This document shows, one piece after another, positions 7,988-14,908 of a stretch of 19,402 nucleotides of DNA (the first letter of the stretch is position 1; every line of letters starts with the position of its first letter). The notes under the pieces are model-generated. The model had not been told where the DNA came from, ran no database searches, and was given only the letters and a program-made list of their open reading frames with translations. The stretch spans positions 1 to 19,402 of the forward strand of contig DHVE01000016.1 in assembly GCA_002412495.1 (NCBI GenBank). The letters run 5' to 3'. The translations under genes were made by a program, and so were the position numbers. The DNA is from Betaproteobacteria bacterium UBA5216 (GTDB lineage Bacteria > Pseudomonadota > Gammaproteobacteria > Burkholderiales > SG8-41).

Positions 7988-8911
7988 TCAACGTTGTGAA
8001 TGCTTTGATCCGGCATTGCCACGGGACTGTTCTTTCAGAATCTCGATCAATCGGCGCGCTGCGGGTGAGAGATAGCCATCCTTGCGATAGATGATGGACA
8101 TATGGCGCACGTAGGTTATTTCCTTGACCGGCAATTCGACCAAGTTGTACTTGCGTGCCTCCTGCTGCATGAACCGCCTGGTACTCAAGCCAAGAAATCC
8201 CGCGTATGCGACGGAAGACATGCGCACGGCCTGCGAATGGGAGTTCATGGCAAAGCGTGGTGCGGGCAGCCCGTGGTTTTCCATTTCTCGACAAAGTTGT
8301 TGCCATTGCACACTCCATGCATTATCCGTAAGCGCCCATCTCTCGCCTGTCAGATCATCCAGAGTAACGCACTTGCGTCCCGCCAGCCGGTGGCTCGACG
8401 AGGCGTAAACGATGAACTGATCGTCGAACAAACTTTCGCGCGCAAATTCGCCGGGGGAGAACGCCTGGAGGCTCGCAACATAGAAATCGATCTCGCCTTT
8501 GCGCAGAAGATTGCCCAATGACTTGGTCGAATGCACCCAGACTTGGAAGGTGATCTCCGCCGATTCATTGGCAAGCGTGGCACATGCATCAGCAGTCAGA
8601 TTTTCTGCTGCTCCGGGCGACACGCCGATGCATATGTTTCCCGCGCGGCCATCCGCAAGGTTAGCGGCTTCCTGGCGCACATCATGCAGAACGCCCTGTA
8701 ATGGGCCAATGCGGTGCAAGAGCGCGCAGCCTACGGCGGTCAGCGTCACGCCCTTCTGCGAGCGCTGCACCAGCTTTGCGCCCACGGATTCTTCCAGCCG
8801 CCGCAGGCTCTTGCTCAACGCGGGAACGCTGAGGTTCAGCGCCTCCGCCGCTCGGCTAAGGTTCAGATGTTCCGCCACGACCGCAAAGTAACGAATGTCG
8901 CGCAATTCCAT
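7988..8911 (-). CDS. LysR-type transcriptional regulator
   Basis: This encodes 307 residues on the minus strand. The N-terminal winged helix-turn-helix is textbook: MELRDIRYFAVVAEH, then RAAEALNLSVPALSKSLRRLEE (about residues 20-41) and the wing QKGVTLTAVG. A periplasmic-binding-protein-like effector domain follows from about residue 90 (GNICIGVSPGAAE). The gene is divergent from the bug gene at 9022, the usual LysR arrangement, so it probably controls that gene and itself in response to a small carboxylate. A T-N11-A dyad at 8917-8929 lies just before its start codon and would cover its own translation start region, suggesting autorepression. No clear Shine-Dalgarno precedes the ATG. Its first 67 residues match the LysR at 10593-11507 at 43 positions. 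Confidence 0.95.
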   Translation of the reverse strand: MELRDIRYFAVVAEHLNLSRAAEALNLSVPALSKSLRRLEESVGAKLVQRSQKGVTLTAVGCALLHRIGPLQGVLHDVRQEAANLADGRAGNICIGVSPGAAENLTADACATLANESAEITFQVWVHSTKSLGNLLRKGEIDFYVASLQAFSPGEFARESLFDDQFIVYASSSHRLAGRKCVTLDDLTGERWALTDNAWSVQWQQLCREMENHGLPAPRFAMNSHSQAVRMSSVAYAGFLGLSTRRFMQQEARKYNLVELPVKEITYVRHMSIIYRKDGYLSPAARRLIEILKEQSRGNAGSKHSQR

Positions 8912-8914
8912 GTC

Positions 8915-8955
8915 GTTAACCCAAAGTTAAGGAGCTATGAAAACCGGATGATTGC
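8915..8955. promoter_or_regulatory. LysR operator and conserved divergent promoter block (copy 1)
   Basis: TTAAC (8916-8920) and GTTAA (8926-8930) form a dyad that fits the LysR T-N11-A rule, with T8917 and A8929. The core TAACCCAAAGTTA differs at only two positions from the core at 11523-11535. A second conserved word, GGATGATTGC (8946-8955), lies 23 bp from the dyad centre, exactly as in the other pair. Without gaps, 29 of 41 bases are identical between the two blocks. It sits between divergent lysR and bug starts, so it probably holds the recognition and activation sites for LysR. Confidence 0.7.
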
Positions 8956-9021
8956 GGATTCAACCGGAGGGTGTCAATCTGGTTCCCGCTGTCATCCCAT
9001 TTTCTGATACAGGAGGTCGTC

Positions 9022-9984
9022 ATGGCTCATGGAACCAGTGGGGCGGTGGTTATTGCGTTGTTTATGGTCAGTGCGCAGGCCAGTTCGCAGGAGTACCCGA
9101 TCAAGCCGATCCGCGTGTTGGCCGGCGGCGCGGGAAATGCCGTGGATCTTTCGGCGCGGTATCTCGGGCAGCGCCTGAGCGAGAAGTGGGGTAAGTCAGT
9201 GGTGATCGAGAATCGCGGCGGCCTCGCGCATGTGGGCGCCGAGATTGCCGCGCGCGCGGCGCCCGACGGCTACACTTGGTGTATGGGCGAGTTTGCCACG
9301 CACGTATCGCCGCCCAGTCTGTTCAAGAACCTCGCTTACGACCCGATCCGGGATTTTGCCCCTATCTCGATGGTCATGCGCTCGCCGCTGATACTGGTGT
9401 CCAGTCCGGCGCTGCCTGTGACATCCCTGAAAGACTTGGTGGATTACGCCAAAAAGCGGCCCGGTGAGCTGAAATACGCGGCGCAATCGGTGCGCAGTGC
9501 CGGCAACCTGACGATGAAGTCCTTTATGCGCGCATCGGGCGTGCAGATGCTGCATGTGCCCTACAAGCGCGCGCCGGAGTCGCTGACTGCCGTACTGTCG
9601 CGCGAGGCGGATGTTTCATTTCTCGCCGGCCCGGTGGCGCTGCCGCTGATCGTTACGGGCAAGGTACGGGCCTATGCAGTTTCGTTCGGTAAGCGATTCC
9701 CTGGCGCGCCCGATGTGCCCACGGTGGCGGAGCAAGGCATTGCCGGCTTCGACGCCGCCGTGTGGTCCTCCGTGCTTGTGCCAGCGCGTACGCCGCCTGC
9801 GCTGGTGGCGCGGCTGAATCGCGAAATCGGAGAAATTCTTCGTTCACCCGAAGCGCAAGCGGCATTTCTCGCGCAAGGCGCGGAAGCCTCGCCCGGATCG
9901 TCGCAGGAACTTGCGGCATTTATCAAGACCGAAGGTGCGAAATGGGCGCAGATCATTCGCGAGGCGGGGATTACGCCGGAGTAG
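9022..9984 (+). CDS. Divergent Bug/TctC-family periplasmic solute-binding protein
   Basis: This encodes 320 residues. I chose the ATG at 9022 because AGGAGG (9011-9016) precedes it by 5 nt; the GTG at 8971 would add a segment that does not look like a signal peptide. The leader has a VVIALFMV core and an AQA-type cleavage site before SSQEYPIKPIRV. Family features are VVIENRGGL, AAPDGYTWCMGEF, HVPYK, PDVPTVAEQGIAGF and the C-terminal EAGITPE. Several binding-loop positions differ from the other Bugs: the FxPGGxxD loop reads LAGGAGNAVD, the SGxGTPxHLA loop reads SVRSAGNLTMK, and YKGGGPA reads YKRAPES. A different ligand class is therefore likely (inference). It is divergent from the LysR at 7988-8911. 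Confidence 0.92.
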   Translation: MAHGTSGAVVIALFMVSAQASSQEYPIKPIRVLAGGAGNAVDLSARYLGQRLSEKWGKSVVIENRGGLAHVGAEIAARAAPDGYTWCMGEFATHVSPPSLFKNLAYDPIRDFAPISMVMRSPLILVSSPALPVTSLKDLVDYAKKRPGELKYAAQSVRSAGNLTMKSFMRASGVQMLHVPYKRAPESLTAVLSREADVSFLAGPVALPLIVTGKVRAYAVSFGKRFPGAPDVPTVAEQGIAGFDAAVWSSVLVPARTPPALVARLNREIGEILRSPEAQAAFLAQGAEASPGSSQELAAFIKTEGAKWAQIIREAGITPE

Positions 9985-10018
9985 GGAGACAAAACCAAAG
10001 TGGCGGCCGCACGGACGA

Positions 10019-10024
10019 TATAAT
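10019..10024 (+). promoter_or_regulatory. Perfect TATAAT -10 box, possible leaderless promoter
   Basis: TATAAT ends 7 nt before the ATG at 10032. A transcript starting at the usual distance would begin at or next to the start codon, giving leaderless mRNA. There is no Shine-Dalgarno in front of the ATG, which fits. The -35 region at 17 bp spacing (9996-10001, CAAAGT) is poor, so this remains tentative. Confidence 0.4.
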
Positions 10025-10031
10025 CACGAAC

Positions 10032-10247
10032 ATGGGCAACGTTACTCAACGCCGGCACATGGTTACCCGCGTTATTCGCGCCGGCGAAAGCGCGCCCGTT
10101 GATGTGGCGAAGGAAGCCTCGACGCCCGAGTCGCGCATGGAGCAGGTGTGGGAACTTGCCCAATTGTGCCTGGCCATGCACAAGAAGCCGCCCGGTGAAC
10201 TCCGACTTCAAAGATCTGTTGTCCGTATTCAACGCAGAGGGCGTTGA
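10032..10247 (+). CDS. Small protein paired with a nucleotidyltransferase-like gene
   Basis: This encodes 71 residues with a recognisable pattern: TRVIRAGESAPVDVAKEAST, then PESRMEQVWELAQLCL, and a basic end RLQRSVVRIQRRGR. Small proteins of this type are often encoded just before a minimal nucleotidyltransferase (DUF6036-like) gene, as here. Their function is not established; a toxin-antitoxin role has only been suggested by arrangement. The last 53 nt overlap the start of the next gene in another frame. An alternative internal start is the ATG at 10059. The neighbouring gene is broken, so this one may be a relic whose partner is lost. No signal peptide or membrane segment is seen. Confidence 0.6.
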   Translation: MGNVTQRRHMVTRVIRAGESAPVDVAKEASTPESRMEQVWELAQLCLAMHKKPPGELRLQRSVVRIQRRGR

Positions 10248-10559
10248 ATATCTGGTGGTTGGCGCTTATGCGCGGGCGGCGTATGGCCGGGTGCGGGCGA
10301 CCAGTGATATCGACGTCTGGGTTCATGCCACGAAACAGAATGCGCGCCGTGTTATTGGCGCATTGGCGCAATTCTGACCAGTATTGATGGCATGGAATTC
10401 TCGCAGGCCTGGATGTCGAGGTTCGAAACGCATTTTTCCGGTGAGGTGGTGCATGTGTTGTCGGAAGCGCACCTCATCTTGAACAAGAAAACGGTCGGCC
10501 GTCGTCAGGATTTGGCGGACGTGGACTGGCTAGAAAATCCGGGTAAGCGGGGGGCTTGA
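10195..10559 (+). pseudogene. Minimal nucleotidyltransferase (DUF6036-like) with internal deletion and frameshift
   Basis: From GTG at 10195 the frame encodes NSDFKDLLSVFNAEGVEYLVVGAYA and the DID metal-binding motif (residues 38-40), then stops at 10375-10377 after 60 residues. From 10371 another frame continues with ILTSIDGMEFSQAW, VHVLSEAHLILNKK and GRRQDLADVDWLE to TGA at 10557-10559. That is the usual C-terminal half of this family, including the RxQDLADV motif. Intact members have roughly 25-30 more residues between the halves, covering an IGVPPxRID-like strand. The junction lies in CAATTCTGACC near 10370, as expected from a short internal deletion that also shifted the frame. The product would lack much of the catalytic core. 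The family is recognised from sequence pattern only. Confidence 0.75.
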
Positions 10560-10592
10560 ACTTCGTTGCGCTCGGGTTTGCCTGGGACTCGC

Positions 10593-11507
10593 TCACTGGC
10601 CGCTACTTCTCCCCAGTCTTGCTGCCTCCGCTTTGAGAATTTCAATGAATTTCCGCGCCGCAGGCGACAGATAGGCATCTCTGCGGTAGCGCACGCCGAG
10701 TGTGCGCTTCCACGCGAGTTCCTTCACCGGAATTTCCACCAGATTAAGTTGGCGCATGCCCTGTTGAAGCTCCCATTTTGGCACGAAGCCGAGTAAATCA
10801 CTCTTTGCGATCATGCGCAGCCGGATCAATCGGAAGTTGGCTTCCATTACAACCCGGGGTGGCGGGAAGCCGTTGTCGGCGAATGCACGATAGACCTGTC
10901 GCCACGAAAGCGTGGTGGCCGAGGAGAGCGCCCAGCCCTCGCCGGCAAGATCGGTGATGAGCACGCGCTTCCTGCCGGCAAGCCGGTGACGTGCGGCTGC
11001 GCATACGATAAAGTTCTCGTCCCAGAGTGGTTCCTGCACAAAAGCCCGGTCGTCTGCCTTGGGGATGCCGCTGATGATGAGATCAAGCTCCGCGTTGCGC
11101 AGCGCGGGGATCAGGGCTTCGTTTGTGGCCACGGTAATTTTCGTGATGACTTCCGGCGAGCGCCGGTGGAGTATTTCGCAGGCGGAGGGCAGCAGCAATT
11201 CAGCCGCCTCAAAAGTCGCGCCGATGCGCAGCAGGCCCGAGCGGCCGCCATTCAGGTCAGCGACTTCCTTAAACACGTCGTCCATCGCCAGTTGCAGCCG
11301 CTTCGCGTGTGTCATCAGCGCGTTGCCCATTGCGGTCAGTTCGACACCCTTGGGAGTGCGCTCCACGATCTTCGTGCCGGCGGATTTCTCTAGCCGGCGC
11401 AGTGTCTTGGAGAGCGCGGGTTGGCTGATGCCGATGGCCTCGGCCGCGCGCCGCAGGTTGCCGTGCTCGGCGACAACGGTGAAATATTGCAGGTCGCGGA
11501 ATTCCAT
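10593..11507 (-). CDS. LysR-type transcriptional regulator
   Basis: This encodes 304 residues on the minus strand. The winged helix-turn-helix is MEFRDLQYFTVVAEHGN followed by RAAEAIGISQPALSKTLRRLEK (about residues 20-41) and the wing PKGVELTAMG. The effector-binding domain begins near residue 90 (GLLRIGATFEAAE). It is a paralogue of the LysR at 7988-8911; the DNA-binding regions are alike enough to explain their near-identical operators. It is divergent from the bug gene at 11648 and probably controls that gene plus the downstream phosphoesterase and propeller genes. A perfect 7-bp dyad at 11521-11537 lies 13 nt before its start codon, consistent with autoregulation. No Shine-Dalgarno is evident. 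Confidence 0.95.
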   Translation of the reverse strand: MEFRDLQYFTVVAEHGNLRRAAEAIGISQPALSKTLRRLEKSAGTKIVERTPKGVELTAMGNALMTHAKRLQLAMDDVFKEVADLNGGRSGLLRIGATFEAAELLLPSACEILHRRSPEVITKITVATNEALIPALRNAELDLIISGIPKADDRAFVQEPLWDENFIVCAAARHRLAGRKRVLITDLAGEGWALSSATTLSWRQVYRAFADNGFPPPRVVMEANFRLIRLRMIAKSDLLGFVPKWELQQGMRQLNLVEIPVKELAWKRTLGVRYRRDAYLSPAARKFIEILKAEAARLGRSSGQ

Positions 11508-11520
11508 GATGAGATTTATG

Positions 11521-11561
11521 GATAACCCATGGTTATCAAGTAATGATTATTGGATGATTGC
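11521..11561. promoter_or_regulatory. LysR operator and conserved divergent promoter block (copy 2)
   Basis: GATAACC (11521-11527) and GGTTATC (11531-11537) are perfect inverted arms around CAT. The site fits T-N11-A with T11523 and A11535. GGATGATTGC follows at 11552-11561, 23 bp from the dyad centre, exactly as in the block at 8915-8955. An extra half-site-like ATAACCC occurs at 11624-11630, close to the bug ribosome binding site. The arrangement indicates LysR control of both divergent genes. Confidence 0.75.
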
Positions 11562-11647
11562 AGGAATCGTGATGGCAGGTCAACATAACTACGCAAGCGA
11601 GATTTCGATCCCTTACGAACCTAATAACCCAGGACAGGAGGCAAGCC

Positions 11648-12628
11648 ATGAAGATCGAACTTACGAAGTCGGGATTAAGCGTGTTACTGCTGATCGCGCT
11701 GCTGGGATATGGCGCGGTGCATGCGCAAGGCTACCCGGTCAAGCCGGTGCGGTTGATTGTGGGCGGTCCGCCGGGCGGCGGCTCGGATGTTGTCATGCGC
11801 CCGTTGGCGCAGCGCCTGAGCGAGCAGATGGGGCAACAGCTTATTGTAGACAACCGTCCGGGCGCTGGCAGTCTGCTTGCCGCGCAAGCCGCGATGGCGG
11901 CGCCCGCGGACGGCTACACATTGTTGCAAGGCTCGGCCAGTGCTTTTGCGGTGTCGCCATTTCTGTTGAAGAAGCAGCCTTATGATCCGGAACGTGATTT
12001 TTCGCCCATTACACTGGTTGCCTCCGCCCCCATGATGATTACCGTGAATCCGTCGCTGCCAATCCGATCGGTCAAGGATCTGGTGGCATTGGCGAAGGCC
12101 AAGCCAAATCAAATGATGTATGCATCGAATGGACAGGGCTCGTTCAGTCATCTGACCACGGAACTGTTCAGCCGTACAACCGGTATCCGCATGACTCACG
12201 TACCTTACAAGGGTGGCGCGCCCGCCGTGATCGATACCGTGAGCGGGCATGTGCAGATGATTATTACCGCGTTACCCACGTTGATTACCCAGGTCAAGGC
12301 ATCGCGCTTGCGTGCCGTCGCGGTTACCAGCGCGCGGCGTTCGGCCGCCGTGCCGGATTTGCCCACGGTTGCCGAAGCGGGATATCCGGGTTTTGAGTCT
12401 GCGCAGTGGTATGGAATTTTTGCGCCGAAAGGGTTGGCGAGCGGCACGATTGAACGGCTCCATGGCGAAATTCGGAAAGCCGGCGAGAGCCCGGCGCTCA
12501 AAGGGGCGCTTGCGCAGGAAGGCGCGGAACTGATGGTGACCGGCCCGCAAGCCCTGGCGGAATTCCTGCGCGCCGACATCGCGAAGTGGCGCAAGGTTAT
12601 CAAGGAAGCCAACGTCGTTCTTGAGTAG
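11648..12628 (+). CDS. Bug/TctC-family periplasmic solute-binding protein
   Basis: This encodes 326 residues. The ATG at 11648 has a strong AGGAGG (11636-11641) at 6 nt. The signal peptide has two lysines, an LSVLLLIALLGYGA core and a VHA cleavage site before QGYPVKPVRLI. Family features are VGGPPGGGSDVVMRP, IVDNRPGAG, APADGYTLL, the SNGQGSFSHLTTELF loop, HVPYKGGAPA and PDLPTVAEAGYPGF. The C-terminus EANVVLE is a variant of the usual EAGIxxE. It is divergent from the LysR at 10593-11507 and 12 nt upstream of the metallophosphoesterase, so it is probably the first gene of a LysR-controlled operon. The ligand is unknown; a small carboxylate is expected from the family. Confidence 0.95.
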   Translation: MKIELTKSGLSVLLLIALLGYGAVHAQGYPVKPVRLIVGGPPGGGSDVVMRPLAQRLSEQMGQQLIVDNRPGAGSLLAAQAAMAAPADGYTLLQGSASAFAVSPFLLKKQPYDPERDFSPITLVASAPMMITVNPSLPIRSVKDLVALAKAKPNQMMYASNGQGSFSHLTTELFSRTTGIRMTHVPYKGGAPAVIDTVSGHVQMIITALPTLITQVKASRLRAVAVTSARRSAAVPDLPTVAEAGYPGFESAQWYGIFAPKGLASGTIERLHGEIRKAGESPALKGALAQEGAELMVTGPQALAEFLRADIAKWRKVIKEANVVLE

Positions 12629-12640
12629 GGGTTAGAGGTA

Positions 12641-13693
12641 ATGAGAGCGTTTAATGTTTGGGCCACCGCGTGCTCGCACATCCACAGTGATCTGAAACAA
12701 AGCCGCAAGAGCATTGCCGAGTCAATTGCACAGAGCGAATTTGGCGGCGCCGAGGGTGGGCCGCCGTTTGACTGGGACATCATGTTGCATCTGGGCGATA
12801 TCTCCGGTACGCAAACGCCGCCGGTGGATGCCGATGGCCCGCCGGTGATGGAGCAGTTGAATTCCGCGCAAAAGCATCGCGTGGAGCAGATTTATCATGT
12901 GATCGGCAATCACGATGCGAGTGGCGTCAACGAAGAAACGCAATGGTGGTTTCGCAAGTGGGTCGATCCTGAAGGCGTAAACACACAGTATTCCAATGTG
13001 CGCAACGAGCGCAGGCCGTATCCCATTGACGGCAATTGGGAGCGATATAGTTTTACCGCGGGCAATGTGTTGTTTTTGATGATGAGCGATCGTAACGATG
13101 TCGGCCCGCCGCGCGGACGCTCCGACTATGGCGGCTGGCCCGCGGGCGCGGTGATGCGCGAGACCTTTGAGTGGTGGAAGCAGATGGTCGAAGCGAATCG
13201 AGACAAGGTCATCGTCACCTGCGCGCACCATGTGTTGCGCGACACCACCGTTGCGTCCGGACGCTGGGAGGGTATCCGTTCACAATATCACGGGCACTAC
13301 GACGATGCCGAGGGCGCCTCGTATCTGTATTGGGTGGGCGAAGAAACCGACTCCACCGCTTTTCAGGATTATCTCGCGGCACATCCGGGCGCTGTGGACC
13401 TGTGGCTGGGCGGGCACACGCACACGCACCCCGACGATCACTTCGGCAACAAGACCCATGTTGAAAAACGATGGGGAACCACGTTCGTGAATGTCTCGGC
13501 ACTCACGCGCCATCATTCGCGTGCCAAGCGACCGCTTTATCCGATGAGCCGTTTGTTTACCTTTTGCGAGGGCAGCGACGAAGTGAGAATTCAGTGTTAT
13601 TTGCACACCACAGATTACGCGAAGCAGGGATGGTATTCGCCCGCCGAACGGTCTGTGAAATTGACGAAGGCGTTTCGTCCTGGAATTTGTTGA
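12641..13693 (+). CDS. Calcineurin-like metallophosphoesterase
   Basis: This encodes 350 residues; GAGG at 12635-12638 precedes the ATG by 2 nt. The dinuclear-metal motifs appear in order: ACSHIHSD (residues 10-17), LGD (Asp53), GNHD (89-92), AHH near residue 195, and GHTHTH (258-263). The first motif is HxH where most family members have DxH, so one metal ligand is changed or supplied by a neighbour. No signal peptide is seen, so it is probably cytoplasmic. The family hydrolyses phosphomono- or phosphodiesters of many kinds, and the substrate cannot be inferred. It follows a bug gene by 12 nt and precedes an Asp-box protein by 64 nt. All three probably share a transcript. Confidence 0.85.
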   Translation: MRAFNVWATACSHIHSDLKQSRKSIAESIAQSEFGGAEGGPPFDWDIMLHLGDISGTQTPPVDADGPPVMEQLNSAQKHRVEQIYHVIGNHDASGVNEETQWWFRKWVDPEGVNTQYSNVRNERRPYPIDGNWERYSFTAGNVLFLMMSDRNDVGPPRGRSDYGGWPAGAVMRETFEWWKQMVEANRDKVIVTCAHHVLRDTTVASGRWEGIRSQYHGHYDDAEGASYLYWVGEETDSTAFQDYLAAHPGAVDLWLGGHTHTHPDDHFGNKTHVEKRWGTTFVNVSALTRHHSRAKRPLYPMSRLFTFCEGSDEVRIQCYLHTTDYAKQGWYSPAERSVKLTKAFRPGIC

Positions 13694-13757
13694 GCACTTT
13701 TCAATTTTGCGCTCATCAGGCAAACTCATCGCTACATATCCACAAGGGAAGCAGGCG

Positions 13758-14804
13758 ATGAAAATCAGAACCTACGTAGGCAGCGACGGACATTCGGTGT
13801 GGTTCAGCGACGATCTGGGGGCAAGCTGGGTGCGCCCGAACAGTTTGTCGGGCTTGTATCTGGAAGTGGCGGTACGCGGCTTTGCCAGCCACGCGAGTGA
13901 TGCGCGCACGCTACTGGCCGCGACCAGTCATGGCTTGATGCGTTGGGACGAATACGACGGTTTGTGGAGCAAGACCACTTTCCCCGGCAAGGATGTGTGG
14001 GCGGTGGCTCAGTCGGAGAAATCGCCTGATGTGATTTACGCGGGCACGTGCCCGGCGTCGGTCTACCGTTCGCAGGATCGCGGCAAGAGCTGGGAGATGT
14101 GCAAACTGCCCGACATTGCGCAGTTTTCCGACATCAATAAAGGCCCGACGCGCGTTACACAGATATTGTTTGATCCACTGGACGACAAGACCATCTGGAT
14201 CACGGTCGAGATCGGCGGTGTTTACCGCAGTACCGATGGCGGCGAAACGTGGGCATTGCTGTCGAAGGGGCTGCTGTCGGCGGATATCCACGGCATACTC
14301 GCCACGCGTGATGCCGCCGGCAAACGCCTGATGATGGCTACCACCAACCGCGGCTTGCATTACAGCCACGACATGGGCGACACATGGGAATTTGTGCAAC
14401 TGGATTCGCCTTGGCAATACCTGCGCTCCGTGCAACTGCGCGCGGATGGCTTTAAGCGTATTTTTCTGACCAACGGCGACTGGCCGCCGGGTTCCACCGG
14501 ACGTCTGCTGGTCAGTGACGATGCCGGGAAAAGCTGGCAGGAAAGAGTGCTGCCGGCGGATCTGAACAGCACCGTGTGGTGCCTCGGGATGAACGCGGCG
14601 GACACGCAGTTGATTTACGTGCTGACCAATCTCGGCCAGTTATTTATCAGTCAGGATGGCGGCGATAACTGGAAAAAAATCCGGCGCGAATTCGGCGGCG
14701 TGCGCAGCGTCTACTGGCGACTGGTGCCCGACGATGTGCCGGTGATCGAGCAAAAACGCAGCAGTATTTCGCTTTCGTCTGACAAGGCGGCGAACGCGGC
14801 GTGA
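13758..14804 (+). CDS. Asp-box (BNR/sialidase-fold) beta-propeller protein
   Basis: This encodes 348 residues from the ATG at 13758; the frame is open back to 13707, but that stretch lies in the intergenic gap. Six SxDxGxxW Asp-boxes are visible: residues 17-24, 105-112, 158-165, 203-210, 253-260 and 298-305. Most are 45-53 residues apart, as in six- or seven-bladed propellers; the gap after the first may hide a degenerate blade. Such domains occur in sialidases, in Ycf48/HCF136-like assembly factors and in many proteins of unknown function. No catalytic arginine triad could be confirmed, so a sialidase activity should not be assumed. There is no signal peptide. It is probably co-transcribed with the phosphoesterase upstream. 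Confidence 0.85.
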   Translation: MKIRTYVGSDGHSVWFSDDLGASWVRPNSLSGLYLEVAVRGFASHASDARTLLAATSHGLMRWDEYDGLWSKTTFPGKDVWAVAQSEKSPDVIYAGTCPASVYRSQDRGKSWEMCKLPDIAQFSDINKGPTRVTQILFDPLDDKTIWITVEIGGVYRSTDGGETWALLSKGLLSADIHGILATRDAAGKRLMMATTNRGLHYSHDMGDTWEFVQLDSPWQYLRSVQLRADGFKRIFLTNGDWPPGSTGRLLVSDDAGKSWQERVLPADLNSTVWCLGMNAADTQLIYVLTNLGQLFISQDGGDNWKKIRREFGGVRSVYWRLVPDDVPVIEQKRSSISLSSDKAANAA

Positions 14805-14840
14805 GTTAGCGAAAACCAGCGTTGGATCAACACAATTACT

Positions 14841-14866
14841 GTCGTTGCCGCTCAGGCGGGAACGAC
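14841..14866. terminator. Hairpin between convergent genes, possible bidirectional terminator
   Basis: GTCGTT (14841-14846) pairs with AACGAC (14861-14866), and CCGC (14848-14851) pairs with GCGG (14856-14859), with one G-G mismatch and a TCAG loop. It lies between the convergent propeller gene (stop at 14804) and the reverse-strand bug gene (stop at 14909). There is no clear T-tract on either side. It resembles the common proteobacterial intergenic hairpins with a GGCGGGAA arm, so it may be a repeat element rather than a true terminator. Confidence 0.45.
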
Positions 14867-14908
14867 GGTGAGGGGGCACGAGTCGTCCGGTAGCGCTACC
14901 CGCCTGAA

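Noticed and set aside
7039..8022. A 327-codon minus-strand frame spanning the Bug gene and the lysR 3' end
   Set aside because: Low-complexity basic composition, no family resemblance, and it overlaps two well-supported genes.
13758..14804. Calling the Asp-box protein a sialidase
   Set aside because: Asp-boxes define the propeller fold, not the activity. The arginine triad and catalytic residues could not be identified, and there is no signal peptide.
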